In this document: positions 1 through 7,126 of the stretch, piece after piece
Layout of the letters: each line of letters opens with the position of its first letter
How positions within the stretch are numbered: position 1 is the stretch's first letter
IMG/VR virus record: IMGVR_UViG_3300004770_000104
Span: 1-25,561 of that record
Source of the DNA: a virus
Reading direction: 5' to 3' (one strand)
Length of the DNA stretch: 25,561 bases
Translations under genes and position numbers: made by a program
Notes under the pieces: model-generated
What the model was told of the DNA's origin: nothing
Database searches by the model: none
The model's input: only the letters and a program-made list of their open reading frames with translations

Positions 1-1
1 C

Positions 2-1324
2 GGCACAGACGGCTTCTCTACGACTCTTGCCTACACAGTCGGCGCAGAGCAGGTATTCATCAACGGCGTTCTTCTCGTTCGCGGAACTGACTACACCGCT
101 TCAACAGGTACTTCGATCACCGGACTTACTGCTCTTGTTGCAGGAGATTCTGCCGTTGTAGCTTCACCTAGCAGCTTCACAGTTGCCAACGCTATTCCGC
201 TTTCAACAATCGCAGCCAAGGGCGACCTTGTTGTCGGCACAGGAGCTTCAACAGTCACTAACCTCGGCGTAGGCGCTGACGGCTCAACACTCGTGGCAAA
301 CTCTTCTGCTGGTGGTGGGGTAAGTTGGGCAGGGCAAGTAATGGCTGGCAAAAATGCAGTCATCAACGGCGGCTTTGACATCTGGCAACGCGGAACATCA
401 TTTACTGGCGCACAGGGCAGTTATACGGCAGACCGTTGGACAAGTTCGTGCAATGCAACTGGAACAAGTCTTACGGTTACGCAAAGCACATCTGTACCAA
501 ATGGCGGCATTTATTATTCTGCGAAGTATTTACAAGCAACATCCTCGGCAACTTCAGTCGTGGAATATGTAGCCCGACAGTTTATTGAAACTAGCAACAT
601 TTATTCTTTGATGGGCAAGACAGTCACCTTGTCGTTTTGGTATATGTCCAACAAGACTGGCACTCACGCTGCTCGCATAGGTGGTTCTAGTCAAACTGGT
701 GGCGGAGATTATGTAGCAGGATTTACAGTCAATGCCGCAAATACTTGGCAATTTATTACCATCTCATCAGCCGTTCCTTTTGGCTCTGCAACTGCTATCG
801 CAACTGCTCCTACTGCTTGGGGTGCTTTTGTAGATATTGGATTTAGAAGTAATGGCACAACAGGCTTCACTTCTTTGTCTGCCAATGATTATTTTCAAAT
901 TGCAAATGTTCAACTAGAAGCAAGTCCAGTCGCAACACCATTCTCCCGAGCTGGTGGCACACTTCAGGGGGAGTTAGCCGCTTGCCAGAGGTACTACTAC
1001 CGAATGACAACTGATTCATCTCAGTATTTAACCTTTGGTCAAGGCGCAGCGCAAAACTCAACCCTTGTCGAGATTCAAACCTTCTTCCCAGTAACGATGC
1101 GCGCACAACCAAACACCTTGGATTACGCAAACCTACAACTTCAGCAATATCCTGCTGGCTCTGTATATTCCGCAACATCGGCAACGGTTGGCGTGGGCAA
1201 CGGCAGAAATATGGCATCAACACAACTGACAGTTTCATCTGGTTTAAGCACAGGCACAATGTATCGTGGGCTTCTCAATGGCTCTTCCACAACAGGCTAT
1301 CTTGGATTTAGTGCGGAGTTGTAA
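2..1324 (+). CDS. Phage fibre-like structural protein, 5' truncated
   Basis: The frame is open from the window edge, so the N-terminus lies upstream; internal ATGs are not the true start. The visible N-terminal part has the fibre pattern VFINGVLL..GTDYT followed by TGLTAL, a short beta repeat common in phage fibre and receptor-binding proteins. The C-terminal part carries INGGFDIWQRG, then a beta-rich region resembling a galactose-binding/carbohydrate-binding fold, then TLQGELAACQRYYYR and a terminal FSAEL. These motifs recur in many phage fibres. It is a paralogue of the protein at 1483-2544. Its stop overlaps the next start (TAATG), implying coupled translation. Adhesion to host surface glycan is inferred from the family. 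Because it sits upstream of the portal and not in the tail module, a head fibre is also possible. Confidence 0.75.
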   Translation, partial: GTDGFSTTLAYTVGAEQVFINGVLLVRGTDYTASTGTSITGLTALVAGDSAVVASPSSFTVANAIPLSTIAAKGDLVVGTGASTVTNLGVGADGSTLVANSSAGGGVSWAGQVMAGKNAVINGGFDIWQRGTSFTGAQGSYTADRWTSSCNATGTSLTVTQSTSVPNGGIYYSAKYLQATSSATSVVEYVARQFIETSNIYSLMGKTVTLSFWYMSNKTGTHAARIGGSSQTGGGDYVAGFTVNAANTWQFITISSAVPFGSATAIATAPTAWGAFVDIGFRSNGTTGFTSLSANDYFQIANVQLEASPVATPFSRAGGTLQGELAACQRYYYRMTTDSSQYLTFGQGAAQNSTLVEIQTFFPVTMRAQPNTLDYANLQLQQYPAGSVYSATSATVGVGNGRNMASTQLTVSSGLSTGTMYRGLLNGSSTTGYLGFSAEL

Positions 1325-1482
1325 TGGACAATGTAACCTTTCAAGACATTCCCAATGGCATCAACGGCGAAGTAACAACTTTTGCGATTATTGACAACGG
1401 CAACGGCTCGTTCACTTCAATGCCAAAAGCCGAATACGACACACTCCCATCCAACTCTTCTACACCACAGGCAGGTGAATAA
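1324..1482 (+). CDS. Small protein coupled to upstream fibre (52 aa)
   Basis: Short ORF whose ATG overlaps the stop of the fibre gene (TAATG) and whose stop directly abuts the next fibre gene start. The core reads IIDNGNGSFTSMPKAEYD, and the protein at 2544-2696, in the equivalent place after the second fibre, has IITNEDGSYTSMLKSTYD. That conserved pattern and the repeated coupling are the main evidence that both are real genes. There is no signal peptide or membrane segment. Function is unknown; a fibre assembly partner or a small subunit bound to the fibre tip would fit the context, but this is inference. Confidence 0.65.
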   Translation: MDNVTFQDIPNGINGEVTTFAIIDNGNGSFTSMPKAEYDTLPSNSSTPQAGE

Positions 1483-2544
1483 ATGAGTCGCGCACAATTA
1501 ACTTCAACAGTTGAGCAGAATACGGGTGGGGCAGTAGCGCCTTTTTTGGCTGGTAAGAATAAAATAATCAATGGTGACTTCCGCATCAATCAGAGAAACT
1601 TCACTTCAGCAACTAGCGGGTATTGTTTTGACCGTTGGACAATTGCCGCAAGCGGTGGAACTATGACTGTAACACCACAAACATTTACTGCTGGCGCTGC
1701 ACCTGTAACTGGTTACGAAGCACAAACTTATGCTCAGATTGTTACATCTGGATACGGTAGTGCTGGTGATTACGGCCTATTTATTCAAAACATTGAAGAT
1801 GCTCGTACTTTTGCAGGTCAAACAGTAACAATTTCTTTTTGGGCAAAGGCAGCAAGCGGTACTCCCAAAATTGCAGTTGAAACTTATTTGGGTATAGGTA
1901 TTGGTGGTTCTGGTGGAACAACATCAACGCCTGCTGGTGCGGTAACAATTTCAACATCTTGGGCAAGATATTCAGTAACTTTTGCAGTTCCGTCACTTAG
2001 CGGAGCAACTGTTGGTACAAGTTCAACTATTGCTGTAAATTTATGGGTAAGTGCTGGCTCAACTTTTAACACTCGCGCCAGTTCAATCGGAACACAGAAC
2101 AATACCTTCAGCATTTGGGGCGTACAGGCAGAGAACGGCTCAGTAGCCACACCTTTCACCACCGCATCAGGCACACTCCAAGGAGAGTTAGCCCTTTGCC
2201 AGAGGTACGCTTATGCAGTCGGTGGTGAAAGTTCCTATCAATGGTTTGGTTCAGGAAGTCAGGCATCAACGACTTCAACTCGCCCAGTTGTCCCGTTTCC
2301 TGTCAAAATGAGAACCGCGCCATCATCAGTAACCGTTTCATCTAACTCACACTTCCTGATTGATAACGGCGCATCCTCAATAGCAACCATCAGTTCGATT
2401 GTGATTGACTCTGGAACGACAAACTCAAACGCTGGATGCTTGGGTGTAACTACTTCAAGCGGAGTCGGTTCAAGCGGTGGCAACATTCGCCTATTGGCAA
2501 ACAACACAACCTCAGCACTTCTAGTCTTTAGCGCGGAGTTATAA
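1483..2544 (+). CDS. Fibre-like structural protein, paralogue of the first
   Basis: A complete 353-aa protein starting immediately after the preceding stop. It is short compared with typical tail fibres and corresponds to the C-terminal, carbohydrate-binding-like part of the upstream protein: INGDFRINQRNF near residue 30, a beta-rich middle, GTLQGELALCQRYAYA near residue 235, and the same terminal FSAEL. The shared order of motifs shows that the two arose by duplication. Residue choice between the motifs has diverged strongly, as expected for surface-recognition proteins. Its stop overlaps the next small gene (TAATG). Likely role: receptor or glycan binding, either on the tail tip or as a capsid fibre; the sequence does not decide between them. 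Confidence 0.75.
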   Translation: MSRAQLTSTVEQNTGGAVAPFLAGKNKIINGDFRINQRNFTSATSGYCFDRWTIAASGGTMTVTPQTFTAGAAPVTGYEAQTYAQIVTSGYGSAGDYGLFIQNIEDARTFAGQTVTISFWAKAASGTPKIAVETYLGIGIGGSGGTTSTPAGAVTISTSWARYSVTFAVPSLSGATVGTSSTIAVNLWVSAGSTFNTRASSIGTQNNTFSIWGVQAENGSVATPFTTASGTLQGELALCQRYAYAVGGESSYQWFGSGSQASTTSTRPVVPFPVKMRTAPSSVTVSSNSHFLIDNGASSIATISSIVIDSGTTNSNAGCLGVTTSSGVGSSGGNIRLLANNTTSALLVFSAEL

Positions 2545-2696
2545 TGAGCAATGTTCAGGTAATTGACTTTGAAGAATACCCATCGGGCCTTACAACTCAA
2601 ATGGTTATCATCACCAACGAGGATGGCTCTTATACCTCAATGCTTAAAAGCACCTACGATGCTCAACAGGCTCAGGCTAACTTTACAGAGAGTTAG
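2544..2696 (+). CDS. Small protein coupled to second fibre (50 aa)
   Basis: ATG overlaps the stop of the second fibre gene. The protein shares the central motif (D/E)GS(F/Y)TSM.K..YD with the small protein at 1324-1482, so the fibre plus small-protein pair has been duplicated as a unit. It is acidic, soluble and without recognisable domain. Function unknown; an association with the fibre is inferred from coupling and co-duplication. Confidence 0.62.
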   Translation: MSNVQVIDFEEYPSGLTTQMVIITNEDGSYTSMLKSTYDAQQAQANFTES

Positions 2697-2700
2697 TACC

Positions 2701-2715
2701 TGCTAAGATCGCCTT
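2701..2715 (+). promoter_or_regulatory. Predicted extended -10 promoter for leaderless gene
   Basis: TGC-TAAGAT (TAAGAT at 2704-2709) ends exactly six bases before the ATG at 2716, which places +1 on the A of the start codon. No Shine-Dalgarno sequence is present before this ATG. The arrangement matches the leaderless promoters common in Actinobacteria. No convincing -35 box is seen. Confidence 0.5.
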
Positions 2716-3696
2716 ATGAACTTAGTCCAAAAGGCGGTTGGACAAGGTGGCAAGCTCTCACCTTTGATTATCCCGGCTGACATCACAGGCGGTACAGGCT
2801 TGATGAACCCGTCAGTCTTTATAGACGATGACGGCGACATTCTCTGCATTGTTCGCCACATTAACTACTCGCTTTATCACGCCGAGAACGATCAGCGCTT
2901 TCCTAGCATTTGGGGGCCGCTTGCCTATCTGCACCCAGAGCAAGATCAGCACCTTCGCACGACTAACTACCTTTGCAGACTCAATGACGATCTCACCATC
3001 GCTCAATTCTGCGAGATCGAGATGCTCAACCTTCACACCCCTATCTGGGAGTTTGTCGGCTTAGAGGATGCTCGCCTATCTAAATGGGATGGCGAATACT
3101 TCATCTCAGGAGTGCGCCGAGATACCACAGTCAATGGTCAAGGTCGCATGGAGTTGTGCCAGATCGAGATTAACAAGACCGACTGGACTTGCAAAGAGAT
3201 TTCCCGCAAGCGCATTGAAGTAGCTGACAGTTCCTCGTACTGCGAAAAGAACTGGATGCCTATTCAAGATAGCGCGTTCTGTTATGTTAAATGGACTGCG
3301 CCTACTGAGATCGTTAGCGCGATGACTAACCCCGCTTCTGTTGTAGCTCTTAAGCAGGGCAAACAACCGCCGACAGATCAACGCGGTGGCTCTCAGGTTA
3401 TCCGTTGGGGTGAGTATTACATCGCCGTAACGCATGAGGTCGTACTGTTCAAGAACTACATGGGGCAGAAGAACGGCACTTATCGCCACAGGCTTTGTGT
3501 TTGGAATCAAGATTTTGAGCTGATCGGCTTCTCACCTGAGAACTGGTCGTTCCTAAACGGGCAGATTGAGTTCTGCGCCGGGATTGCTGAACACAACGGC
3601 GATCTACTTATTGGCTTTGGCTTTCAGGACAATGCCGCTTTCATGTTACAAGTATCAGGCAACCTTGTAGATGAGATGGTGGCAGAGTGCTTATAG
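2716..3696 (+). CDS. GH130-like five-bladed beta-propeller protein
   Basis: The 326-aa sequence carries motifs of the glycoside hydrolase/phosphorylase family 130 fold: NPSVF near residue 31, VRHINY near 46, GLEDAR at 115-120 (the GxEDxR motif that contains the general-acid Asp in GH130 enzymes), EKNWMPI at 177-183, GGSQVI near 225 and a THEV histidine motif near 239. GH130 members cleave or phosphorolyse beta-mannosides, but viral and glycosyltransferase-linked relatives are poorly characterised, so the substrate cannot be named. The start follows a predicted leaderless promoter and not an SD site, so this gene and the next may be expressed apart from the fibres. Its stop overlaps the next gene by ten bases. 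A role in processing or binding host surface glycan, or in decorating the virion, is inferred from its position beside the fibres. Confidence 0.65.
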   Translation: MNLVQKAVGQGGKLSPLIIPADITGGTGLMNPSVFIDDDGDILCIVRHINYSLYHAENDQRFPSIWGPLAYLHPEQDQHLRTTNYLCRLNDDLTIAQFCEIEMLNLHTPIWEFVGLEDARLSKWDGEYFISGVRRDTTVNGQGRMELCQIEINKTDWTCKEISRKRIEVADSSSYCEKNWMPIQDSAFCYVKWTAPTEIVSAMTNPASVVALKQGKQPPTDQRGGSQVIRWGEYYIAVTHEVVLFKNYMGQKNGTYRHRLCVWNQDFELIGFSPENWSFLNGQIEFCAGIAEHNGDLLIGFGFQDNAAFMLQVSGNLVDEMVAECL

Positions 3697-4235
3697 AAAC
3701 CTTAATCACAGACCTATCGCGTGACCCGTTCAACCCTGAACTCAACTTTGAGATTGCTCAGGAGTACGAGCGCATAGGGCAGACGGCGAGCGCAATCTCG
3801 TTCTATCTGCGAACTGCCGAGTATGGCTACGAGTCAAGACCTTCCTACGCCTACGCCTCGCTTCTTAAAGCCTCGATCTGTTTTGAGAGCCAGCAGAACC
3901 GCCAAGCAACGGTGGAGAACTTGATCTACAAGGCGATTGCCTACCTGCCTTATCGCCAAGAGGCTTACTTCTTCTTGTCGCGCTTTTACGAGCGTTCGGC
4001 TAAATGGCAAGAATCCTACACATGGGCTTGCGCTGGACTTCATCTCAACAAGATGCCAGAACTACCCGCAGACCTTGGCTTCAATGATTACTGCTTGCAG
4101 TTTGAGAAAGCCGTATCTGCTTGGTGGGTTGGTCGCAAAGATGAATCCGTTGAAATCTTTACCGACTTACTAACCAAAGACCTATCCCCTGAATATCGAA
4201 CCGCCATTGAAGGCAATCTCGCACGAATACAATAA
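3687..4235 (+). CDS. TPR-repeat protein
   Basis: A 182-aa, helix-rich protein with about four tetratricopeptide-like repeats, roughly at residues 19-50, 56-88, 91-121 and 136-168; typical TPR residues are visible (A at the turn, aromatic pairs such as AYFFLSRFYE). The start is GTG inside the end of the GH130-like gene, a ten-base overlap that implies coupled translation. TPRs act as protein-protein interaction scaffolds and are often found beside carbohydrate-active enzymes. Pairing with the propeller is inferred from coupling. No signal peptide or membrane segment is seen. Confidence 0.65.
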   Translation: MLIETLITDLSRDPFNPELNFEIAQEYERIGQTASAISFYLRTAEYGYESRPSYAYASLLKASICFESQQNRQATVENLIYKAIAYLPYRQEAYFFLSRFYERSAKWQESYTWACAGLHLNKMPELPADLGFNDYCLQFEKAVSAWWVGRKDESVEIFTDLLTKDLSPEYRTAIEGNLARIQ

Positions 4236-4244
4236 GGAGAATAC

Positions 4245-6059
4245 ATGGGCATCCTAGACAGGATTGCAGCTCGCGTAGCGGCAGAGATTAACAAAGCCCC
4301 AACTCTCCCAACAGGTTCAGTTGCCATGACCGAATCTCAAATGCGTAACAATGCGCTCGCTCAGCAACAGGGCTACGGCACACAGGTTCCGCTACCACGC
4401 GACCCTAACATTGCCAATGTACCTTTCACACCCGGCGTTCCTCTTGTACCCGGCGCGATTAACCCACTTCGTCAAGATGGTCGCCCAGACCCTCGCCGTT
4501 ACGAGTTCCTTGTTGCTCAAAACATCAACATCACGGAAACTCGCCTTGTACCTTTTGCAACCCTACGCGCTGCTGCCGATCAAATTGACATCCTGCGCCG
4601 TTGCATTGAAGTTCTCAAGAACAAAGTTGCTGCTCTTGATTGGGATATCGTCATCTCAGACGATGCTTCAGAAAAGATCATTGCTGACTCAGGTGGCAAT
4701 CACCTACAAGCTATGGATAAGGCTCGCACAGAGTTTTCAGGCGAGATTGATCGCCTCGTTGATTTCTGGAAGATGCCAGATGTTGCAGAAGGTCTAACTT
4801 TTGCCGATTGGATTCGCCTCTGCCTTGAGGAAGTTCTCGTTCTTGATGCGTGGGCTATCTGGCCTCAAAAGACTGTCGGTGGCGATCTTATGGGCTTCAA
4901 GGTTTTAGATGGCTCAACAATCAAGCCACTTATCAATGACCTAGGCTTCCGACCAACCCCAGAGCAAGGCCCCGCTTACCAACAGATTCTCTACGGCTTC
5001 CCACGCTCTGAGTTTGATGTTACTAACGATGCGCCAGATGCCGATGGTGAGTTCACCTCAGATCAGCTCGTTTACAACATTATGAACCGCCGAACATGGA
5101 CTGTGTACGGCTACTCACCTGTTGAGCGTTCTTTGATGATCGCCGACATTTACCTTCGCCGTCAGCAATGGATTCGCGCTGAATACACCGATGGCGTTGT
5201 GCCAGAGATGCTATTTGAAACAGATGCAACCTTTGGTAATAACCCAGAGTTGCTTCGCGCTTATGAGAACATCTTTAACGATGACCTTGCCGGACAGACA
5301 GAACAACGCAAGCGCGCTCGCCTACTACCAGCAGGTATCAAGGCAGTTCAGCTTGAAGGCTACGGCGAGAAGTTCTCAGATGTTTTTGATGAATACCTCG
5401 TCACCTCTATCTGCGGTCACTTTGGCGTATTGCCTACCGAAATCGGTTTTTCATCTAAGGGTGGCATTGGCGCAAGCGGTCACCAAAAGGGTGAGGCTGA
5501 GGCAGCGCAACAACTTGGACTTGAGCCACTACAACAATGGCTTGCCAAGGTTCTCACAAACCTTTCCTACTCATTCTTGGGTATGCCACGCGAGCTTGAA
5601 TTTAAGTTCATGGCTTCAACCCGCAATGACACCAAGGAGCAAGCAGACCGCGATGATACCGAGGTTCGCAACGGTGGCTTGACTATCAATGAACACCGCG
5701 CTGAGAACGGCTTGCCACTTCTTGATACACCAGAAGCAGATATGCCTATCCTCGTAGCAGGTCAGTCGGTTTATCTCTTTACCCCAGATGGAATCGTTGC
5801 TGCTGGAACCTCTCTTGACGAGAACGGCATCCAAGACAACGAGCCATCTGCCACAGAAGCGCCAAAGGAAGAAACACCAGACACACCTGAGCGCACCGAG
5901 GTTAAGAAGTTCATTCGTTGGGCAAATCGCGGAACACCAACCCGCCCATTTAACTTTGAACACCTAGATCATGCTTACGCCGAAACTCTCAACAAGTTTA
6001 TTGAGGCGAAAGACATTGACGGCGCTCGCTGGTACGCCGAACGCTATTTGGGGTTGTAA
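4245..6059 (+). CDS. Phage portal protein
   Basis: The 604-aa length and sequence fit the portal family: an alpha/beta N-terminal part with LRRCIEVLKNKVAALDWDI near residue 115, and a C-terminal helical part with FGVLPTEIGFSS, a GGIGASGHQKGEAE segment and NEHRAENGLPLLD, all typical of actinophage portals. Portals form the dodecameric ring at the capsid vertex through which DNA is packaged and which nucleates capsid assembly. A clear SD (AAGGAG) precedes the ATG. The stop overlaps the start of the MuF-like gene, the usual partner order. A C-terminal extension (about residues 540-604) with acidic and Pro-rich residues is present. Confidence 0.9.
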   Translation: MGILDRIAARVAAEINKAPTLPTGSVAMTESQMRNNALAQQQGYGTQVPLPRDPNIANVPFTPGVPLVPGAINPLRQDGRPDPRRYEFLVAQNINITETRLVPFATLRAAADQIDILRRCIEVLKNKVAALDWDIVISDDASEKIIADSGGNHLQAMDKARTEFSGEIDRLVDFWKMPDVAEGLTFADWIRLCLEEVLVLDAWAIWPQKTVGGDLMGFKVLDGSTIKPLINDLGFRPTPEQGPAYQQILYGFPRSEFDVTNDAPDADGEFTSDQLVYNIMNRRTWTVYGYSPVERSLMIADIYLRRQQWIRAEYTDGVVPEMLFETDATFGNNPELLRAYENIFNDDLAGQTEQRKRARLLPAGIKAVQLEGYGEKFSDVFDEYLVTSICGHFGVLPTEIGFSSKGGIGASGHQKGEAEAAQQLGLEPLQQWLAKVLTNLSYSFLGMPRELEFKFMASTRNDTKEQADRDDTEVRNGGLTINEHRAENGLPLLDTPEADMPILVAGQSVYLFTPDGIVAAGTSLDENGIQDNEPSATEAPKEETPDTPERTEVKKFIRWANRGTPTRPFNFEHLDHAYAETLNKFIEAKDIDGARWYAERYLGL

Positions 6060-6838
6060 TGCATTGGCCTTCTCATGGCGCGGCAGTTCGATTAGCCTCT
6101 CGTCATGCAGATCAAATCCGCAAAGGATTTCAGAAAGCGTTTAACGCCGATGATATCGTGGAGCGTTGGTTTCACGCACACATCGGTTCGCAATCTACAA
6201 CAACTCGACAGGCGCGAGATTGGGCAAGATCAAGCATTACCCCGGATAAAAAGGCTTTGCTTGATGCTCTCAAGCCTCTTTACGCCGATGGTTGGGTACT
6301 AGGTACAACTGCTGCTCAAGAAGCCCTTAAAGGCGTACAGAAGGCTCCTAGCGTGGGCGTGGTGGACTGGCAAACTTGGACACCCGGCAACCAAGCTGCT
6401 GCTGCTCTTATTAAGCCAAAGAACGCGCTTCAAGGCTTGCTAGATCGCCGAGGAATTGTCATTGACGGCATCTCTCAGACAAAGATTGATCGTATCGGCA
6501 CAGTTCTTGGCGATGCGCTCGCACAAGGCATCACGCCAAGCAAGGTTTCTATTTTGGTAGATCAGGTCATCAATGACCCACAACAGGCGCTCACAATCGC
6601 GCAGACCGAAATGTCACGCGCCGTATCTGTTGCCTCTCGTAACCTCTATCAAGACTCAGGTGTTGAGCAGGTTGAGTGGTTAGTTGCAGAAGGTTGTGAG
6701 GATTGCCAAGAAAACGCAGATGCCTCACCTATCGGCATTGACGAAACATTCCCCACAGGGGATACCGAGCCACCAGCTCACCCAAACTGTATGTGCAGTC
6801 TTGCACCTTATATAGATACATCAACCCTAGGAGAATAA
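6059..6838 (+). CDS. MuF-like minor head protein
   Basis: A 259-aa protein directly after, and overlapping, the portal gene. It carries the Mu gpF-family C-terminal signature: AQTEMSRA at residues 181-188, a CEDC pair at 213-216, and HPNCMC at 241-246, which forms a metal-binding-like Cys/His cluster. This family of minor head proteins binds the portal and is packaged in or on the head, often being ejected with DNA. The N-terminal helical part has no recognisable toxin domain. It ends just before an AGGAG-led small gene. Confidence 0.85.
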   Translation: MHWPSHGAAVRLASRHADQIRKGFQKAFNADDIVERWFHAHIGSQSTTTRQARDWARSSITPDKKALLDALKPLYADGWVLGTTAAQEALKGVQKAPSVGVVDWQTWTPGNQAAAALIKPKNALQGLLDRRGIVIDGISQTKIDRIGTVLGDALAQGITPSKVSILVDQVINDPQQALTIAQTEMSRAVSVASRNLYQDSGVEQVEWLVAEGCEDCQENADASPIGIDETFPTGDTEPPAHPNCMCSLAPYIDTSTLGE

Positions 6839-7126
6839 ATGGCCGCACCACTTCAACACGGCACAGTAACCGTAGGAACAACCGCGCAAACTCTGTTTGT
6901 GGTTCCAACTGGTGTACGCCGTGCGCTCGTCACAGTTCGCAACAACGACTCATCAAAAGTTATCTATATTGGCGATGGAACAGTTACCGCAAGCGGAGCA
7001 ACACAAGGCTTGCCAATCCCTGCAAACACAACTCAGTCACTTGAGTTCACATCAGGAACAATCATTTCTGTAATCGCCTCAGGTTCTTCAACTTCAGTTT
7101 CTTTCCTATGGGCAGCAGGTAACTAA
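6839..7126 (+). CDS. Small beta-rich virion protein (95 aa)
   Basis: A beta-rich protein with no charged helix, rich in Thr/Ser/Val, containing FVVPTGVRRALVTVRNND and a Gly-rich turn. SD AGGAG lies seven bases upstream of the ATG. Similar small proteins lie between the minor head and protease genes in other actinophages, where they may decorate the capsid. The fold resembles small capsid decoration or fibre-head domains, but I do not recognise a specific family. The stop overlaps the protease start (TAATG). Confidence 0.6.
   Translation: MAAPLQHGTVTVGTTAQTLFVVPTGVRRALVTVRNNDSSKVIYIGDGTVTASGATQGLPIPANTTQSLEFTSGTIISVIASGSSTSVSFLWAAGN

Noticed and set aside
91-381. Reverse-strand ORF of 96 aa inside the first fibre
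   Set aside because: It is a low-complexity shadow of the Thr/Ala/Val-rich fibre frame, without an SD or family-like sequence.
2259-2600. Reverse-strand ORF of 113 aa
   Set aside because: It is antisense to the second fibre and its small partner; no promoter, SD or domain.
3106-3510. Reverse-strand ORF of 134 aa
   Set aside because: It is antisense to the GH130-like gene, whose motifs are clear; the reverse frame shows none.
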